From: Sisyra terminalis
Lineage: Eukaryota; Arthropoda; Insecta; Neuroptera; Sisyridae
NCBI GenBank assembly: GCA_958496175.1
Contig: OY292276.1
Location: 61,455,080 to 61,519,079 of the forward strand
DNA: 64,000 bases
Direction of reading: 5' to 3'
The position numbers and the translations under genes were made by a program. Positions 1 through 12,139 of the stretch are shown piece after piece. Numbering within the stretch: the stretch's first letter is position 1; the number at the start of each line of letters is the position of its first letter. The notes beneath the pieces were generated by a model. That model was not told the origin of the DNA. It worked only from the letters and a program-made list of their open reading frames with translations, and ran no database searches.

Positions 1-331
1 ATTTTATGGAAAAATCAGGTTCAGTGGCCCGTACTACCTCACCGGTGTGAGTTACGACTTTGTCGTAATGGGCACTTTTGTAGAGCGTTTAATTCTGAGA
101 AAAAACCACCGTCGGTAAAAGCGATCCCATGAAATGCCGCTGAGATATAGAAATTTAAAATTAAAAAATCAGAGTTTTTGTGTATTTTCAATGGGAAATC
201 TTTGGCAAGTCTTGGTCGAGGACTTAAAATTAATATTAAGGGCTCAAACTTTCAGGGATTTTTTTTTTTTTGGTATTTCCAACAAAATTTCACAATGGGA
301 CCAAAAAAAAAAGTCAAAAAAAAAATCACTG
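1..331. mobile_element. Truncated arm of a TAGGGTG-type fold-back element
   Basis: This is one arm of the same palindromic element found intact at 33976-34749 and 62733-63762. Shared landmarks are the GGCCCGTACTACCTCACCGG segment, the TTTTGTAGAGCGTTTAATTC segment and the poly-A run before the end. Its right tip is decayed (TCACT where intact copies have TCACCCTA). The other arm lies outside the window. No protein is encoded; the small open frame across it is a by-product of the repeat. Confidence 0.8.
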
Positions 332-938
332 AATTTGCTTATATTTTTTAATCGTTTGAATTAAACTTTAAGAAAATATAAAGTTTTTCATTAAAAAATT
401 AAATAAAACCCATTTTTTTTCAATCCAAATTGATAAATAGTTCGAAATGGACATAAAACAATAAATCTTATTGATAAGGGTGTAAAATTTTATTTTAGAA
501 ATACTAAGTTTTACTCAAATTCTTGTAAATTTGATTTAAATTATAAACGAAATCAATATTTTCAGTATTAAAAACTATTTTGGATAGCCCTTCGTTTCAG
601 GGACATAGAATAAATAAAAAAAAAAATCTTTATCAAACCAAACATTTTCCGATAACATATCGAAAAATATAAACCATATAAAATTACATATGATAAAACA
701 AAATCCCCTTATCAATAGGTACTTAATATAAATGATATTATATATTTAAATTTTTATACTAAACTAAAAGTTTGCTCTAAAAGCTTCACGTGCAGTAAAA
801 AAAAAAAAAAATTCAAAAGCCACCAATGAAAACAACACACAACAACAAACAATTGGACGTGAGTGAAAAAGCGCGAAAATTTGAAAAGAACAAAAAAAAA
901 GTTAATTAAATTTTGGAAAAGAAAAAAAAATGCATTAC
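332..938. other. AT-rich non-coding stretch, probably intronic
   Basis: No gene or recognisable repeat is visible. If the exon at 939-1047 is real, this is the start of its first intron, which runs off the left edge. Confidence 0.4.
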
Positions 939-1047
939 CTTTTCTTTGATTTTGTGAATCGCTCACCGTTGGCGATAAATCGTTATCGTTCATCGTTGTC
1001 AATTCGATATTGCTCGGTGCTATGATATTATCGCTATCTTGCGACAT
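939..1047 (-). CDS. Orphan first coding exon of an unrecognised gene (partial)
   Basis: The minus strand opens with ATG at 1047 and codes for 36 residues rich in Ser, Asp and Asn, starting MSQDSDNIIAPSNIELTT and ending NQRK. It then reaches a good donor, AAAG|GTAATG, at 939/938 in phase 1. Beyond that the frame runs into poly-A/T low-complexity sequence, as expected for an intron. The composition is much less AT-biased than the surroundings, which supports a real exon. The rest of the gene would lie to the left of the window. The acidic, polar leader resembles the cytoplasmic N-terminus of many membrane or signalling proteins, but I do not recognise the family. A chance open frame cannot be excluded. 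Confidence 0.45.
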
Positions 1048-2089
1048 TATTACTATTATCGCTTATTTATATATATATATATATTATACTGAAACTATTC
1101 AATTACGTCTCGACCCCACCGACCGACCGACAATCAATTCTCTCAATCAATTCGTCAAAAATTTCAACATTTAAATATTAACAACAATAACAACAACAAT
1201 ATAAATGATTTTTTTTCTTTAAGGCACTAAGAACACAATCCGATTTTTTTCGTAAATAAAACGTTCTCATCATAAATATCACATCTGTCCCATTTTTTCC
1301 TCTTTTTCCTACACCGAAACACTAAAAAAAAAAAAATTTTTTTTTTAGATTAAAAAATTAGTATTCCCTTACAACAACAAAAAAAGAAATTTCAAAATTC
1401 CCACCAAAGTTAAGTTAGCCCCATTTATAACACAACAACACAAAGCCACCTAGAAAACCAAGCAATTATTTCAATCAATTATTGGGTTAATTTCAAATCA
1501 ATAATGCCAACGATAACTTGATATATTCATAAAATTCCAACTAATTTCACATGAATGCATCAAAAAAATAAAATGGAAACTTTCAAAGGCAACTCGATGA
1601 CTGAAAACTTGCAACAACTTCAATTGATTCATGTAAATAAATAATTTGCTTGAACAAATTACCTTCAAACACCAAAAAAAAAAAAAACGAGAAAAGAAAA
1701 GTAATTGATTTTACCTGAATCAATTCCAATATTAATTTCAATTAACATACACGTACGATACGGGCAACTCATTCAAATTACTACCGCTAATTGATGTCAA
1801 ACCAATTACCGCCATCTGACGATACCAACAACCAACCAAAATTCAAAACGAGCCAAATTTGAATTGAACAGAAAATTTTAAAAAAAAAAAAATGACCACC
1901 AAAATAACACAATCGCTATAAATATGTTTAATATAGCAAATTTGAAATGACGGAAATTTTATTTTTGGACCAAAAAATTCGACTAACCTACATTGCTCAG
2001 CCAAGCCAACAATATAAAACAGCTGGATCCTGGTTATCGACGTTTTTTTTTTTTTTTTTGGTGCAACAATATAGCCCACGCTAATTTAA
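1048..2089. other. 5' flank of the minus-strand exon, no gene seen
   Basis: AT-rich sequence with a (TA)n run at about 1068-1084 directly upstream of the ATG at 1047, several poly-A runs, and CAACAA-rich tracts. It would hold the promoter or 5' leader of the 939-1047 exon. No second gene is visible. Confidence 0.4.
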
Positions 2090-2260
2090 CAGTTGAAGAC
2101 AACAATTAACGCTTCGCGATTGTTAATAATTGGACATGGGAGAGATGATGTGTTCACGTTGCGTACCGCACACATTGTGTGACGCCGGAGGCGAAAGCGT
2201 CGCGACGCCTTTCGCTTGTTTCGTTCTGCACTTGTTTCTCCTCATTAAAAAAACCTCCAA
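2090..2260. promoter_or_regulatory. GC-rich island, possible promoter or non-coding first exon
   Basis: A short CpG-containing stretch (for example GCGAAAGCGTCGCGACGCC at 2190-2208) stands out from very AT-rich surroundings. It contains an imperfect palindrome around TCGCGA. A plus-strand open frame crosses it but ends in low-complexity proline and leucine codons and resembles nothing known. A transcription start for the minus-strand gene at 1047, or for an unseen plus-strand gene, is the simplest reading. Confidence 0.3.
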
Positions 2261-3587
2261 CACTGTGCGCTACCTATATATAATGTCAAAGAGAAAAATC
2301 CCAACTCTCCCGACACGGTCGTTCCTAGAATTACCCCCTCCTCCTCCCCTTTATTCCTCCCCTTTCCAGATTAACACCCCCCCGCCCACTTTTTATGAGA
2401 GTCTTGTGCTAACATGCTTTTCCTGTTCATTGTTGTTGAATTGAATTTTTTAATTGAACAAAACAAAAGAAAAATCATAGCCTCCCAATAGTGAAATTTT
2501 TAAAAAAATTGAATTTCGTCCCTAACAATTTGGTCTGAATCTACTGAAAAAAAAAAAAAATTAAAACTATATGTGTACTCATATTTACATTCTTGAAACC
2601 AGTGTTTCTAAACCGGTGATTTTCGCACCTTTGGGAGGTGCGAGATATGCTTTAACTGTTAAATTTTTAACGAATCACCCTCATTTTGGGGTCATTCCTT
2701 GTGATGAAACTAACCGGTACGGACCGCACCAATGAGGGTACCTAATTGTCCAGGAATTTATCAATTGGTCCTAAAGGCGGACCGAAAGGCATTCAAGTTA
2801 GGGATCAAGATGGCCAGGAAAACCCATTACATTAAAGACTTTCGAAAATTTTCTCGAACAATTACCACCTATCATAATTGAAATGACAAAAATCAAGTCA
2901 CCTGAAGATAAACTACAACTTTTATTTTGAACTAACCAAGCTGGCTATGATATAAACGACTATCCAATTCATAACTTGCTTATAGGCAATTTGTATGCAT
3001 ATATGTGCAAATGGTTGCCTACCCATACACATTATTACTTTTATATATGAATCAAATTTCATCAAAATTTTTCATTTTATAAAAGAACAACCGGTTGAAT
3101 ATAAGAAAAATAATTTTTTGATGGTTCCTTAATTCTTAAAAAAAAAAAAATAATGTTTGTACCTCAATTAAATCATTCTAATATCAAGTCTAATAATCGG
3201 CCACCGTGGAACATATAAAAAATATATTTTTTACGAATAGAAAGGACAATTAAAAATGAACACATGGGGCCTTATGCAGCACTACTGAACTCTAGTCTTT
3301 GATGGCGATTTATTGAAACCAAGGTAAATCACAAATGGTGACGTCATATGCTGCAACAATTGACCATCGGTAAATTACTGTTAAAGTCATGTTAAAGCAT
3401 CAATCGAGGTTCCCAAATTTTTGACGTCACCATGCCATCTTATGGCATTCCGAAAAAAAAAAATATGTACAAAAATTGCCACTTTTTATTTAACATTCCA
3501 CTAGTAATACCTGACAAAAATATTATGATAAATTACAGTGGTTCTCAACAGTTTTAGCGATAAGTACCATTTCAAATTATAAATAAA
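2261..3587. other. Intergenic, repeat debris
   Basis: No gene seen. It holds C-rich tracts (2330-2390), a hAT-like end with a CAGTGTTTCTAAACC start near 2600 followed by a GCACC/GGTGC hairpin, and one copy of the dispersed 50-bp motif at 2981-3031. GTGACGTCAT (about 3340) and TGACGTCAC (about 3422) are CRE-like palindromes. Confidence 0.4.
2981..3031 (+). repeat. Dispersed 50-bp motif, copy 1
   Basis: Starts TATAGGCAA and ends GGTTGCCTACCCATACAC, with GTATGCATATATGTGC between. Nine related copies occur in the window (8513-8563, 24670-24710, 41631-41690, 43863-43912, 45422-45480, 47391-47434, 48055-48100, 61691-61740, 63861-63908). See findings. Confidence 0.6.
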
Positions 3588-3799
3588 TATAAGAAGACAA
3601 TTCAGGTTGTTTAAGCTCTTTTTTTTTTTTTTTTTTAGTATTTTGTACTATTCAAATTAACTACGTTTCGTTACGTATCGTAACTTCATCAGGCTTCTTG
3701 ATTCACAAAAAATATGATATTTTCATTTTAAATTCAATAAATAAATAAAAATTAAAAAAAAAACACCGTACTTAAACAACCTGTATTGTCTTCTTATTT
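3588..3799. mobile_element. Small inverted-repeat transposon (MITE), about 212 bp
   Basis: The left end AAGAAGACAATTCAGGTTG and the right end CAACCTGTATTGTCTTCTT are inverted copies with one mismatch; the full inverted repeat is about 28 bp. It has no coding capacity. The interior carries a poly-T run and the hairpin described at 3661-3692. The superfamily is not clear. Confidence 0.75.
3661..3692 (-). other. Hammerhead-like core hairpin, family 1
   Basis: On the minus strand: CTGATGA, an extra A, then GTTACG-ATA-CGTAAC (a perfect 6-bp stem with 3-nt loop), then GAAAC. This matches the order of a hammerhead ribozyme core (CUGANGA, stem II, GAAA) except for the extra A. Stems I and III are not evident, so catalytic activity is not claimed. 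Confidence 0.4.
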
Positions 3800-3928
3800 A
3801 AAAAAATAAAAGCTGAGATCTGAATTTTATCATCCACTATAAATAAGATCTTAACTTTCCTAGTATGTCATTTTTTTTATTTAAAAAAAACATAATGGTT
3901 CCAATATTGGAGTTTAGAGGGAATCACC

Positions 3929-4086
3929 CAAGGTTTATAAATTACACAGGTTGCCCCATTAGAAAGAAAAAAAAATGACGTCATACGAAGAACTTTGGAA
4001 TTGAATCAATCTGAAGATATGTACGAATTTCTTCTGGATACGTCTCGTAGCCACCATGAGGCCACCTGTGTATTTAATAAACCTTG
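3929..4086. mobile_element. CAAGG...CCTTG MITE with 9-bp target duplication
   Basis: Ends are CAAGGTTTATAAATTACACA and the inverted TGTGTATTTAATAAACCTTG. The 9-mer GGAATCACC flanks it exactly on both sides (3920-3928 and 4087-4095). The interior carries TGACGTCATACGA. Related copies lie at 9652-9803, 10000-10104 (truncated), 12854-13008, 23045-23199 and 59586-59739. No protein is encoded. A 9-bp duplication is typical of Mutator-like and some Merlin elements; the source transposase is not in the window. Confidence 0.88.
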
Positions 4087-4189
4087 GGAATCACCACGAA
4101 GGATTCGGTGAAAGTAAAGAAATTTGGGAACACCCCCCCTCCCCTCCATAACCATATCGCAAAAAGAGAAAGACACGACATATAAATTG

Positions 4190-4445
4190 AGGTCAATCCG
4201 TGATTATTTTGTGAATCATCACATAGCCGTTACGGAATGATGCAAACTACTTGATGACCACTGATGAAGATTGCTTGGCAATCGAAATACGTAGCTGAGC
4301 AATACGTCACGAATATCTTTTGTTTGAACTTCTGTTCAAATTTATGTTTATGCTATGATTTTTTTACATTAAATTTGTATATTATTATGTTAAATTATAC
4401 TACATAAATTGGACTGCAATATATTTTATATATTGTATACACAAC
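4190..4445. repeat. Decayed copy of the repeat centred at 54035
   Basis: Shares long stretches with 54040-54250, including AAACTACTTGATGACCACTG, TGTTCAAATTTATGTT, and an end ATATTTTATATATTGTATAC. Its left arm is missing, so it is half of the palindrome. It holds the hammerhead-like hairpin at 4261-4290. Confidence 0.7.
4261..4290 (+). other. Hammerhead-like core hairpin, family 2
   Basis: CTGATGA, an extra A, GATTGC-TTG-GCAATC, then GAAA and TACGTAG. The stem differs from the 3661-3692 hairpin in sequence but keeps the pairing. Two more copies of this family sit at 53971-54004 (minus) and 54099-54128 (plus), with CTGAGGA as core box. Confidence 0.4.
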
Positions 4446-7400
4446 AAAACCTTGGGAATCACCACTGAAATGGACGGAGGACCTGTGATCAAGGTGGCTG
4501 AATTCAAAACCGAGAAAAACAAAAGAGGTTTTTATCCAGAAATAGAAAGCTTAGGAGGCTGAGAGAATAAGAAAAAAAAGAAGTTTAGGAGGCAAAACAA
4601 AACTTTCACTCATTTAACCAATGAGCGCTTATTGTTCTTATCAACCACCCCCGGAATTAAATTTACTGTTTATTAAAAAAAAAAAAGTTTTAGATGGAGG
4701 AGAAGTGGAAAACCACTCCACACCTTTCCCTGACCAAAATTTCATGATTTCATGCTTACGACACGCAAATACGTCACACATTCTAATTGATTTATTTTTT
4801 TTTTTCAATTTTCATTACTATTATTACGCTACTCTAATTTTATAGTACACTCTATATAATCTCTCTAAACTAGACAATCATTTGTCTTGAATTTCATTTG
4901 TTAAACAAAAAAAAAAAAGAAAAAAAAAGCGAGTCTACGTTATTAAATTAGAATAAAATATTCAAACATTTTTCTCTTCTGTTTTTTTTTTCTCCAAGTA
5001 CCAATTTGTTAAATGATATAATTTTAATTTCAAATTAGTTGGAAAAAATTTTTTTTTCATCCCCATTACAAAAACAAAAGCTAAACGTTTTCTCGTCTCT
5101 CTCATGGGATTTGTACGTAGTGGATTATTTTTTTTTTCAACATGCACGTCAATTTGTCGAAACACAAAAAAATATAATGAGGACGACGAAAAAGTATCCA
5201 TCCCTTAATATGATTTTTTTTCATTTATTATTATTATTATTATTAGATTGGTGTGTTATACAAGTGCGGGATTATGGTCTATTAGATAAGAGGGTTGGAA
5301 AATAGGTTGGCGTCGCTATAAAATTCCCATTTTGACCTTTTGGCCGAAGATATATGGGGATGGATATGGATCACCTGAGAACCATCACACATCAATAGGG
5401 CACAACACTTATATAATATTGCCCCTATTATGTGTAGAGATATGATACCGCCCCCCCCCCCCCTATTGGCATTTAAAATGTGAAGTTTGCAACAATGAAA
5501 AAGAAAATCAATGTCTTTAAATGTTAAATTTTGTACGAAAAAAAAAAAAAAATCTCCTATGGCATGTGAAAGTGAAAATCGATATATTCGTGACACATTT
5601 TAATTAATATATCACTTTTGAAGAGGACGGTTTTTTTTTTTTTGTTTTCTGATAAAAGTTATCGGATATTTTTTTTTCCTCCCTACTTTTACTAAAGAAA
5701 GAGATGGCAGAAAATTAAGGAAAGTGTACATATTCGCCCATTTACCCACATTTTTTTTTTTTTGCGTCCACCACACAATGGACGCTTAGCGGGTGGCCGG
5801 CGGGGGGGTAGATGAATGGATGGATGGAATAAAAGCAATTTTATTTTTATTTCCTGATCAACACGCGACATTTAGGTGTGTCCCGTTTTAACGGGAATTT
5901 TAACGGGAATGACAGAGAGGGTGGTCGGGTCGGGATGACAGGAGGCAGGGAAAATCGACACCAACAATTTCCCGTTAATGGCTCTAGTAGGCGGCATAGC
6001 GTTTTTTTTTTCTTTTTTTTTAATTTTGACAAAAGCTTTTAGTAACAGATAGTGATGGACTAAACGACAAAAAAAAAAGAAAACGTTAAGTAGAAATGAG
6101 GGGGAGGGGGTTGAATTGGGCTTGGATCTGTGATTTGTCTCAATCAGAATGTCATTTCATTTGATTAATGCCCGACAATGATGCCAATCATCAGGACAAA
6201 GACAATATTGTGCTATTGTAGGAATTTAATTAAAATCAAGCCAGCTGTGAATAAAAGCATGGCTACGCAGACTATTGGAAATGCGCAATGGCGACCAAAC
6301 AAATGAGGGACCAGTGCTTTGTACAGAGCACTCTTTTATTGGAAATCGTAGAGAAACTAACTAGCAAAAGTCATAAGGACATCAAAAAAAAAAAAAAAAA
6401 GGAAAAACGGGAAACGGGAAACCAAACCCTTATATAATAATTTCACTAAATTCACCAATCTTCAATTGGTGAAAAGACACAAAAACAAGAATGGACTATG
6501 CTTTAAACCAGGAGTCCTCAATCCAATGTTTACGAAGATTTAGACGTCGGCCATTTTAAACTCATCCCCCCTAATTTCCAAATTTGTAGATTTACTTCCC
6601 AAAGATTCAGCAGACCGAAAATAAATTTGTCCCCCCTAGACCAGTGCTTCTTAAACTTTTTCATACCACGGCCCTTTAAATCAAAGACAAAAACTAAGAT
6701 TCCCCTCTCAAAAAATGTAAATCATTAGTGATCAACAGAACATTAATTACTATGGCTTTGGAAGCCATTTTGACCCCACCTGGGTACCGGGGTGCTCTGA
6801 TATCAAAGAAGGCAAACTACCTTTCAAAGGCTGGTTGAAAAATGCCATTTATAGGTCCAAAACCGGGATACAGAACTACCGTATGGACTCGAAATGAACA
6901 AATAAAAGCCTGGAATAAATACTCAGGGGGTGAATTCTCAAAAAAAAAAAAACTCTGAAAAAACATAGCAAAAGATTTCTAAATCTAAGAAGGACACCAA
7001 AATGCTTATAGGTATATTAACAGGAAGACATTAAATTTAAGAAGGCATCTCCAAACTATAGAGATGAATAAAGAGTCAAGTGCTTGGCGGCAATGTGGTG
7101 AAGGAAATGAGACAACAACCTTCCATGACCCACCCGGAAATACTCAAAAATTCAATTGTTTGTCTGCTGAGATTTATAACAAAAGAAGCTCAGAAGTAGA
7201 CTTGATCAATTGGAACTAGAAACAAAGCAGAGGAACTCTTAGAAGAGGTAAAAAGAAGAAGAATAAGAAAAATGGGCACCATTCACATTAGTGACCCACA
7301 TAAAAGTTCACCATCTGTACCCTAGGGAGCAGAAACACTACCTTGATCAATAGCCAATAGAATCTAGTAGGCTTAGGATCGAATTTCTCTAATATCTTCT

Positions 7401-8360
7401 TTGACAATCGGTTTTACCAAATTTTCCAAGAAAAAAAAATTTGTACATTTTGGTCAACATGCCAATCGTTACCTAATAATAAAACAATTGATAGGCACCA
7501 ATCAATCAAAACAAAGAAAAACAAATGAACTTCTTTTGCCAAAAATCAATTGTTTTTCAAATCTGCCACCTCATTTGTTATCATTAATAATCGCATGTTT
7601 GACAGATGCGGTAAATTAATGGACACAAATCTAACAGTTGTAATGATTTTTCCGTTACATATATTAAAAAAAAAAAAAAACACCCTCCCTCCTCACCATC
7701 CTATCGATCTAAATCCGACAAATTATGAATAATTGATCAATTTATTTTGCCTTCAGTTTGTCTATTTCATCATCACCCCCCTCCCCTTCAGCCCCTTGTT
7801 CATTTTCCCAATACTATCAAAAGTCATTTTCCACCTTGCCTTGACTGGTGGACTTGACTTTTAAATATCATATGGATTACACTCTTTTTTCCCCTTTCCC
7901 TCTTTCTATAAAAATCTAGTGTTTTCCCTAAGTGCATAGTCCAATATCAAGGCCACGAAAAATTATTGAAATAATTGTTTGGTAACAGGAATGTAAAGAT
8001 CAAAAAAAAATAATCGGTTTACATAATCATGTGTGGTATAAAAGTAAATGAACAATCGAAAAAAATCAAGTGGCTTGATTTGTATTTCAGACACAGTTGG
8101 CTTTGGAAAGCTTTATGAAATATCATCTCTTCCCTCCCCCAATCATTAATGCAAACATCCCGAATCCCGTTTATCTTCTTTTTTTTTAATTTTTAATCAA
8201 GATTATGAAATAAAACTAAACTTACTATTTTATAAACGAAGTATAGGCTTTTTCACAACATTCATAGATCCAGATCATATTTCTATTTTCTATCACTATA
8301 AAACGAATATAAGGTTTTAAGAAGGTATTCCAATCTATCCTAATAGAAAATTTGTAAATA
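4446..8360. other. Gene-poor interval with low-complexity tracts
   Basis: No gene could be supported. It contains poly-A/T and poly-C runs (14-nt poly-C near 5450), a (TTA)n run near 5225-5246, and fragments with hAT-type ends, e.g. CCAGTGCTTCTTAAAC at about 6641. Short open frames here are low-complexity lysine/phenylalanine stretches without exon signals. Confidence 0.5.
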
Positions 8361-8512
8361 TGTGGCGCCACCACAAGGACAATTTGCAGTACTAAACTAA
8401 CTTAAACCAAAACTATGTAATTTCCAAAGAAGGGATTCTTACGTAGAACTTCAATTCATATGGAAGGCAAAAACGATATTATTCACATAGGTACTAATAA
8501 CTAGTACATGCT

Positions 8513-8563
8513 GTGTAGGCAAACATAAGTACACCAATGTTGAAATGATTGCCTATACGCAAT
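8513..8563 (+). repeat. Dispersed 50-bp motif, copy 2
   Basis: Starts TGTAGGCAAACATAAGTACA and ends GATTGCCTATACGCAAT. Confidence 0.55.
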
Positions 8564-9117
8564 AGATCTGTTTAGGGTCCTACAAAATTAGTTTTTTTGG
8601 CCGAAATTGGGAACCCGAAGCCAACTTCTTTTTTTGTATCGAAAATTGTAGTATCGGACCTCGCTACAACGAGCGCTGGTGTCGTTTTATCTTATTTTAT
8701 CTAGCAGAAAAAAGATATTTATATAGTTTATATAGAACTTTAATTCTAATGGAAAACAAAAACGTGATCTAACATTTCTAAAATGAAGTAATAGATGGCA
8801 TTGTCATATAAAATATCATTTTGCACAGTATTGAGGTGAAGCCTAACCCCCCTCCCTTGTCTTAAAAACATTTATTTTCATTACAGAACTAGCCAATACG
8901 AGCGAAAATTGGCTATAGATCTCGGCTTCTTTTTTTCTATCATGAATATAAGAATATTAATTGAAGTACTTATTTTTCATGTAAAAAAAATAAAGTTATT
9001 AATGAAGATATTGCAATATTTAAATATTATCTCCGTTATCTCCTTAAATATTGAAATTTTGGGAAGTATAAAATTAAAATTTAAAACATCGTACCTTAAC
9101 TATCTATGAAACAATAC

Positions 9118-9645
9118 ATAAGGTAATATATAAGAAAACATTTCAATCCGGCAAAGTATGATGGGAAATAAGTCAAAATGTGGCGCCGCCACAAGAGTAT
9201 CTAGTAGGCTAACAGATAAAATTAGTACTTTAGACACACTAGTTGCGGCGCCACATTTTAACACACTTCCTATCACAGGCTGTTAACTCTTTAAGCTGAG
9301 ACAATGATAGCCAAACTGGGAAGGATAATTGTGAAATAGCTGTATAATGTTTGTTGAGGATAGAAAGAGCTAGAATTTCGGAATTTCTATCCCTTTTTAT
9401 CTGTAAAAAACACTTTATAGAGCTATTCCGCAATTATCCTATCCAGTTTGGCTATCCTTGTCTTGTCTTAGAGAGTTAACAGCCTGTGATAGGAAATGTG
9501 TTAAGATATGGCGCCGCTATAAGTGTGTCTAAAGTACTAATTTTATCCGTTAGTATTCTAGACCCACTTGTGGCGGCGCCACATCTTGACTTATTTCCCA
9601 TCATACATTGCAGGATTGGAATATTTTCTCATATATTACCTTACC
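9118..9645. mobile_element. Fold-back element of about 530 bp
   Basis: The left end AAGGTAATATATAAGAAAAC and right end TTTTCTCATATATTACCTT are inverted. The whole sequence is an imperfect palindrome: TGATGGGAAATAAGTCAAAA, TGTTAACTCT and CCAAACTGGGA all recur inverted in the right half. The two arms differ by several percent, so this is an old natural structure. The right quarter is duplicated downstream (about 9857-9995), next to a second, truncated CAAGG MITE. Confidence 0.7.
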
Positions 9646-9651
9646 AATAGG

Positions 9652-9803
9652 CAAGGTTTATCAAATACACAGGTTGGTCCATTAAAAAAAAAATGACGTC
9701 ATACGAAGAATTTTGAAATTTGAATCAGTCTGAAGATATATACGAATTTCTTCTGGAAACGTCACGAAGCACATGAGGCCACCTGTATATTTTATAAATC
9801 TTG
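9652..9803. mobile_element. CAAGG...CTTG MITE copy
   Basis: Same family as 3929-4086, with TGACGTCATACGAAGAAT inside. The flanking ACCAATAGG occurs on both sides with one extra G on the right. A truncated sister copy starts at 10000 and stops near 10104; both share the same left flank, so they arose by local duplication. Confidence 0.8.
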
Positions 9804-9999
9804 GACCAATAGGGAGCTACATGGAGACTACTTCGAACAAAAAAATTGTTAAAATGCGGCGCCGCCACACGTGTGTCTAAAGTACTAATTTTATCCGTTA
9901 GTATTCCAGATTCACTTGTGGCGGCGCCACATCTTGATTTATTTCCCATCATACATTGCAGGATTGGAATATTTTCTTATATATTATCTTACCAATAGG

Positions 10000-10104
10000 C
10001 AAGGTTTATCAAATACACAGGTTGCTCCATTAGAAAAAAACAAATGACGGCATACGAAGAATTTTGAAATTTGAAGCAGTCTGAAGATATATACGAATTT
10101 CTTC
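10000..10104. mobile_element. Truncated CAAGG MITE copy
   Basis: Left end and two thirds of the MITE interior, including a mutated GACGGCATACGAAGAAT. It is broken off after AATTTCTTC, without the right inverted repeat. Confidence 0.7.
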
Positions 10105-10239
10105 GAATTCGGAGACTACTTCGAATAAAAAATTCTGGTAACCCTTTTTAGTACTACAAACACTCTTGCGGCGGCGCCACATTTCCCATAACGCAGAAAA
10201 TTTGAATTCACAACTGCTTTTCTGTAGAAGTATCACTTT

Positions 10240-12139
10240 CTATCGGTTGTGGACTTCAAATTGTTGCCATTGGCCATGACCACGAAATATTCTGAAGTGG
10301 CACACGTAATAGTAGAATCTTGCAATATCTTTGATATCAAAAGAACCATTCGTAAAAAATATTTTTTTTTTGGTAAAATAATGGACATCCCTGCTTTTCG
10401 ATCGAAAAAAAATACTTTGGATGGGAGATCATAGAAGGGCAAGGGGTATTCAAACTTAAATCCCAAAAAAAATATCTAATCCAGATATGTCCTAAATTCA
10501 TCGCCTACTTCAATCAAAATTGGTTAAACCAATCAAAATTCTAGTTTTCAAAAATATCTTCATTTGTTTGTTTATAGTTTATACCTTCATGTGTTTTTCA
10601 CTATCTATTTATGTATTTATTTTTTTAAGTCCGAGATAATATTTTCAAAGATAAACTCAATAAATTCGAGTCAAGGATTTCTCTCTACAGATATTATAAT
10701 ATTCTAACAACTACTGTTATTGTTAGTTGGGCGAAAAAAAAATCAAGCAAATTAAATCATACAAATTGAAATTAGAACATAATATACAAAAGGAAGAGTT
10801 TTTGTTATTACTGTTTTGTTTTCCTTTTCCGTACGGTTTTTTTTTTGCAGATCTACATAATATAAATATAAATGCATTCTCGAATGCAATTAGTAGGCAA
10901 ATTGAAGAGTTAGTCAAAAGCAAATAATATATAACCTCAAATGATGCAATAGGTTTAGAGATGTGGCTTACCGTACCGATCAGAAATAAATTTTCATCAT
11001 TTCTACGATTTCCACATAACATTTCACAAACATAGTTTTTATGTGGATTTTCCTCATGTAATTTTTACAGTTTACAATTTTCACACACATATATAAATAT
11101 TTATACACATACACCCGCACACTAATGTCGTACGAAATTTAATACACCGTATGACCTAATCGTGATCGATGAATGTTCAATTTTCATCGTTTACGGCCAT
11201 TGGAAGTTTCACCGTAACACATTTTCGTCAATTGTTATTTCCTTCGATGGAAAAATGCATTGGAAATGTCGCACATTGCAAATTGCATACAGATCAATTG
11301 ACATTTGCCCTGTAGTATATTCAAACTGGTTCAACTTCTGATGTTCGTTTTTTTTTTGGTTGCAACCAAAAAAAAAAACCGGAACCACCCGAAATTGTGC
11401 AAATGTAATTGGAAAATTTTAGTTCAAACTATTTAAAAAACGGTTTCATCGAAAATATTTGCCAATTTTTCAAATTGTTTTCGTCGGTTTCAAAAACGAT
11501 AACTTCACGTTGGACTTGGTGACATTTTCAAACTAATGGTAAAAATCCCCAACGTGTGTCACTAGTTCATTTGGGCCGCGCAATTCAAATATTTAAATTG
11601 GATTTAAGTGCTTTAAATTTGAATTTATTTTTTTAACACTTACTCGTTATTATTTGTTTTGATTTCATCAAATTAAAATATACAAATGATTACTGTCAAA
11701 ATAAATACATTTTAATTGCAATGACCTCAATGTTTTAGCATTAATTTCAAGACAAACTTTGCGTACATGTTTTGAATATTTTAATATCATTAAACTAAAT
11801 ACGATTTCCATTTAAGTGTGAAAATATTTTATTTGGAATGACGCACTGACGCACCCTTTGGTCCCTCATTAAATCACCAAAACCACATTTTGGTTTTTAC
11901 TCAATGAATCATAGTACAAATTTATCGTAATTGAGGAAATGTATGGCGGAATGGCTATCAAAGGTCATTTTTTCTTAACAATATGTACAGAAATTAATCA
12001 ATGTAATATCAGTTACTATAATTTAAAAGTGCATTTTAATGTTTTTCATGCATAAAATATTTTCATTACAACAGGAACATTAAGTGAGTGGTCTACGGAT
12101 AGCCGGATAGTTCGAAATCCTTTACTTATAGTTTATAAA
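10240..12139. other. Intergenic, no supported gene
   Basis: AT-rich. The minus strand at 11022-10972 opens ATG TTA TGT and codes for 17 residues (MLCGNRRNDENLFLIGT) before a possible donor ACG|GTAAGC. This could be a very short first exon, but nothing downstream confirms it. 11150-11600 is less AT-biased and might be a promoter. Confidence 0.35.

Larger units (their letters stand above)
8361..10180. repeat. Cluster of GC-rich TGGCGCC palindromes
   Basis: At least eight copies of a TGTGGCGCC(G)CCACA-like site lie near 8361, 9180, 9245, 9509, 9573, 9858, 9918 and 10163, against an AT-rich background. Most are associated with the fold-back element at 9118-9645 and a partial duplicate at about 9857-10000. 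The spacing unit often includes GTCTAAAGTACTAATTTTAT between two sites. Confidence 0.7.

Noticed and set aside
2130..2444. 104-codon plus-strand frame beginning MDMGEMMCSRCVPHTL
   Set aside because: It overlaps the GC-rich island but ends in low-complexity Pro/Ser/Leu codons and has no recognisable domain or donor.
5448..5462. Poly-C run as a functional i-motif or G-quadruplex site
   Set aside because: A single homopolymer in low-complexity DNA; nothing else points to function, and such runs are error-prone in sequencing.
10723..11022. 99-codon minus-strand open frame as a gene
   Set aside because: Only its first 17 codons before a possible GTAAGC donor look exon-like; the rest is AT-rich read-through. 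It stays a weak hint.
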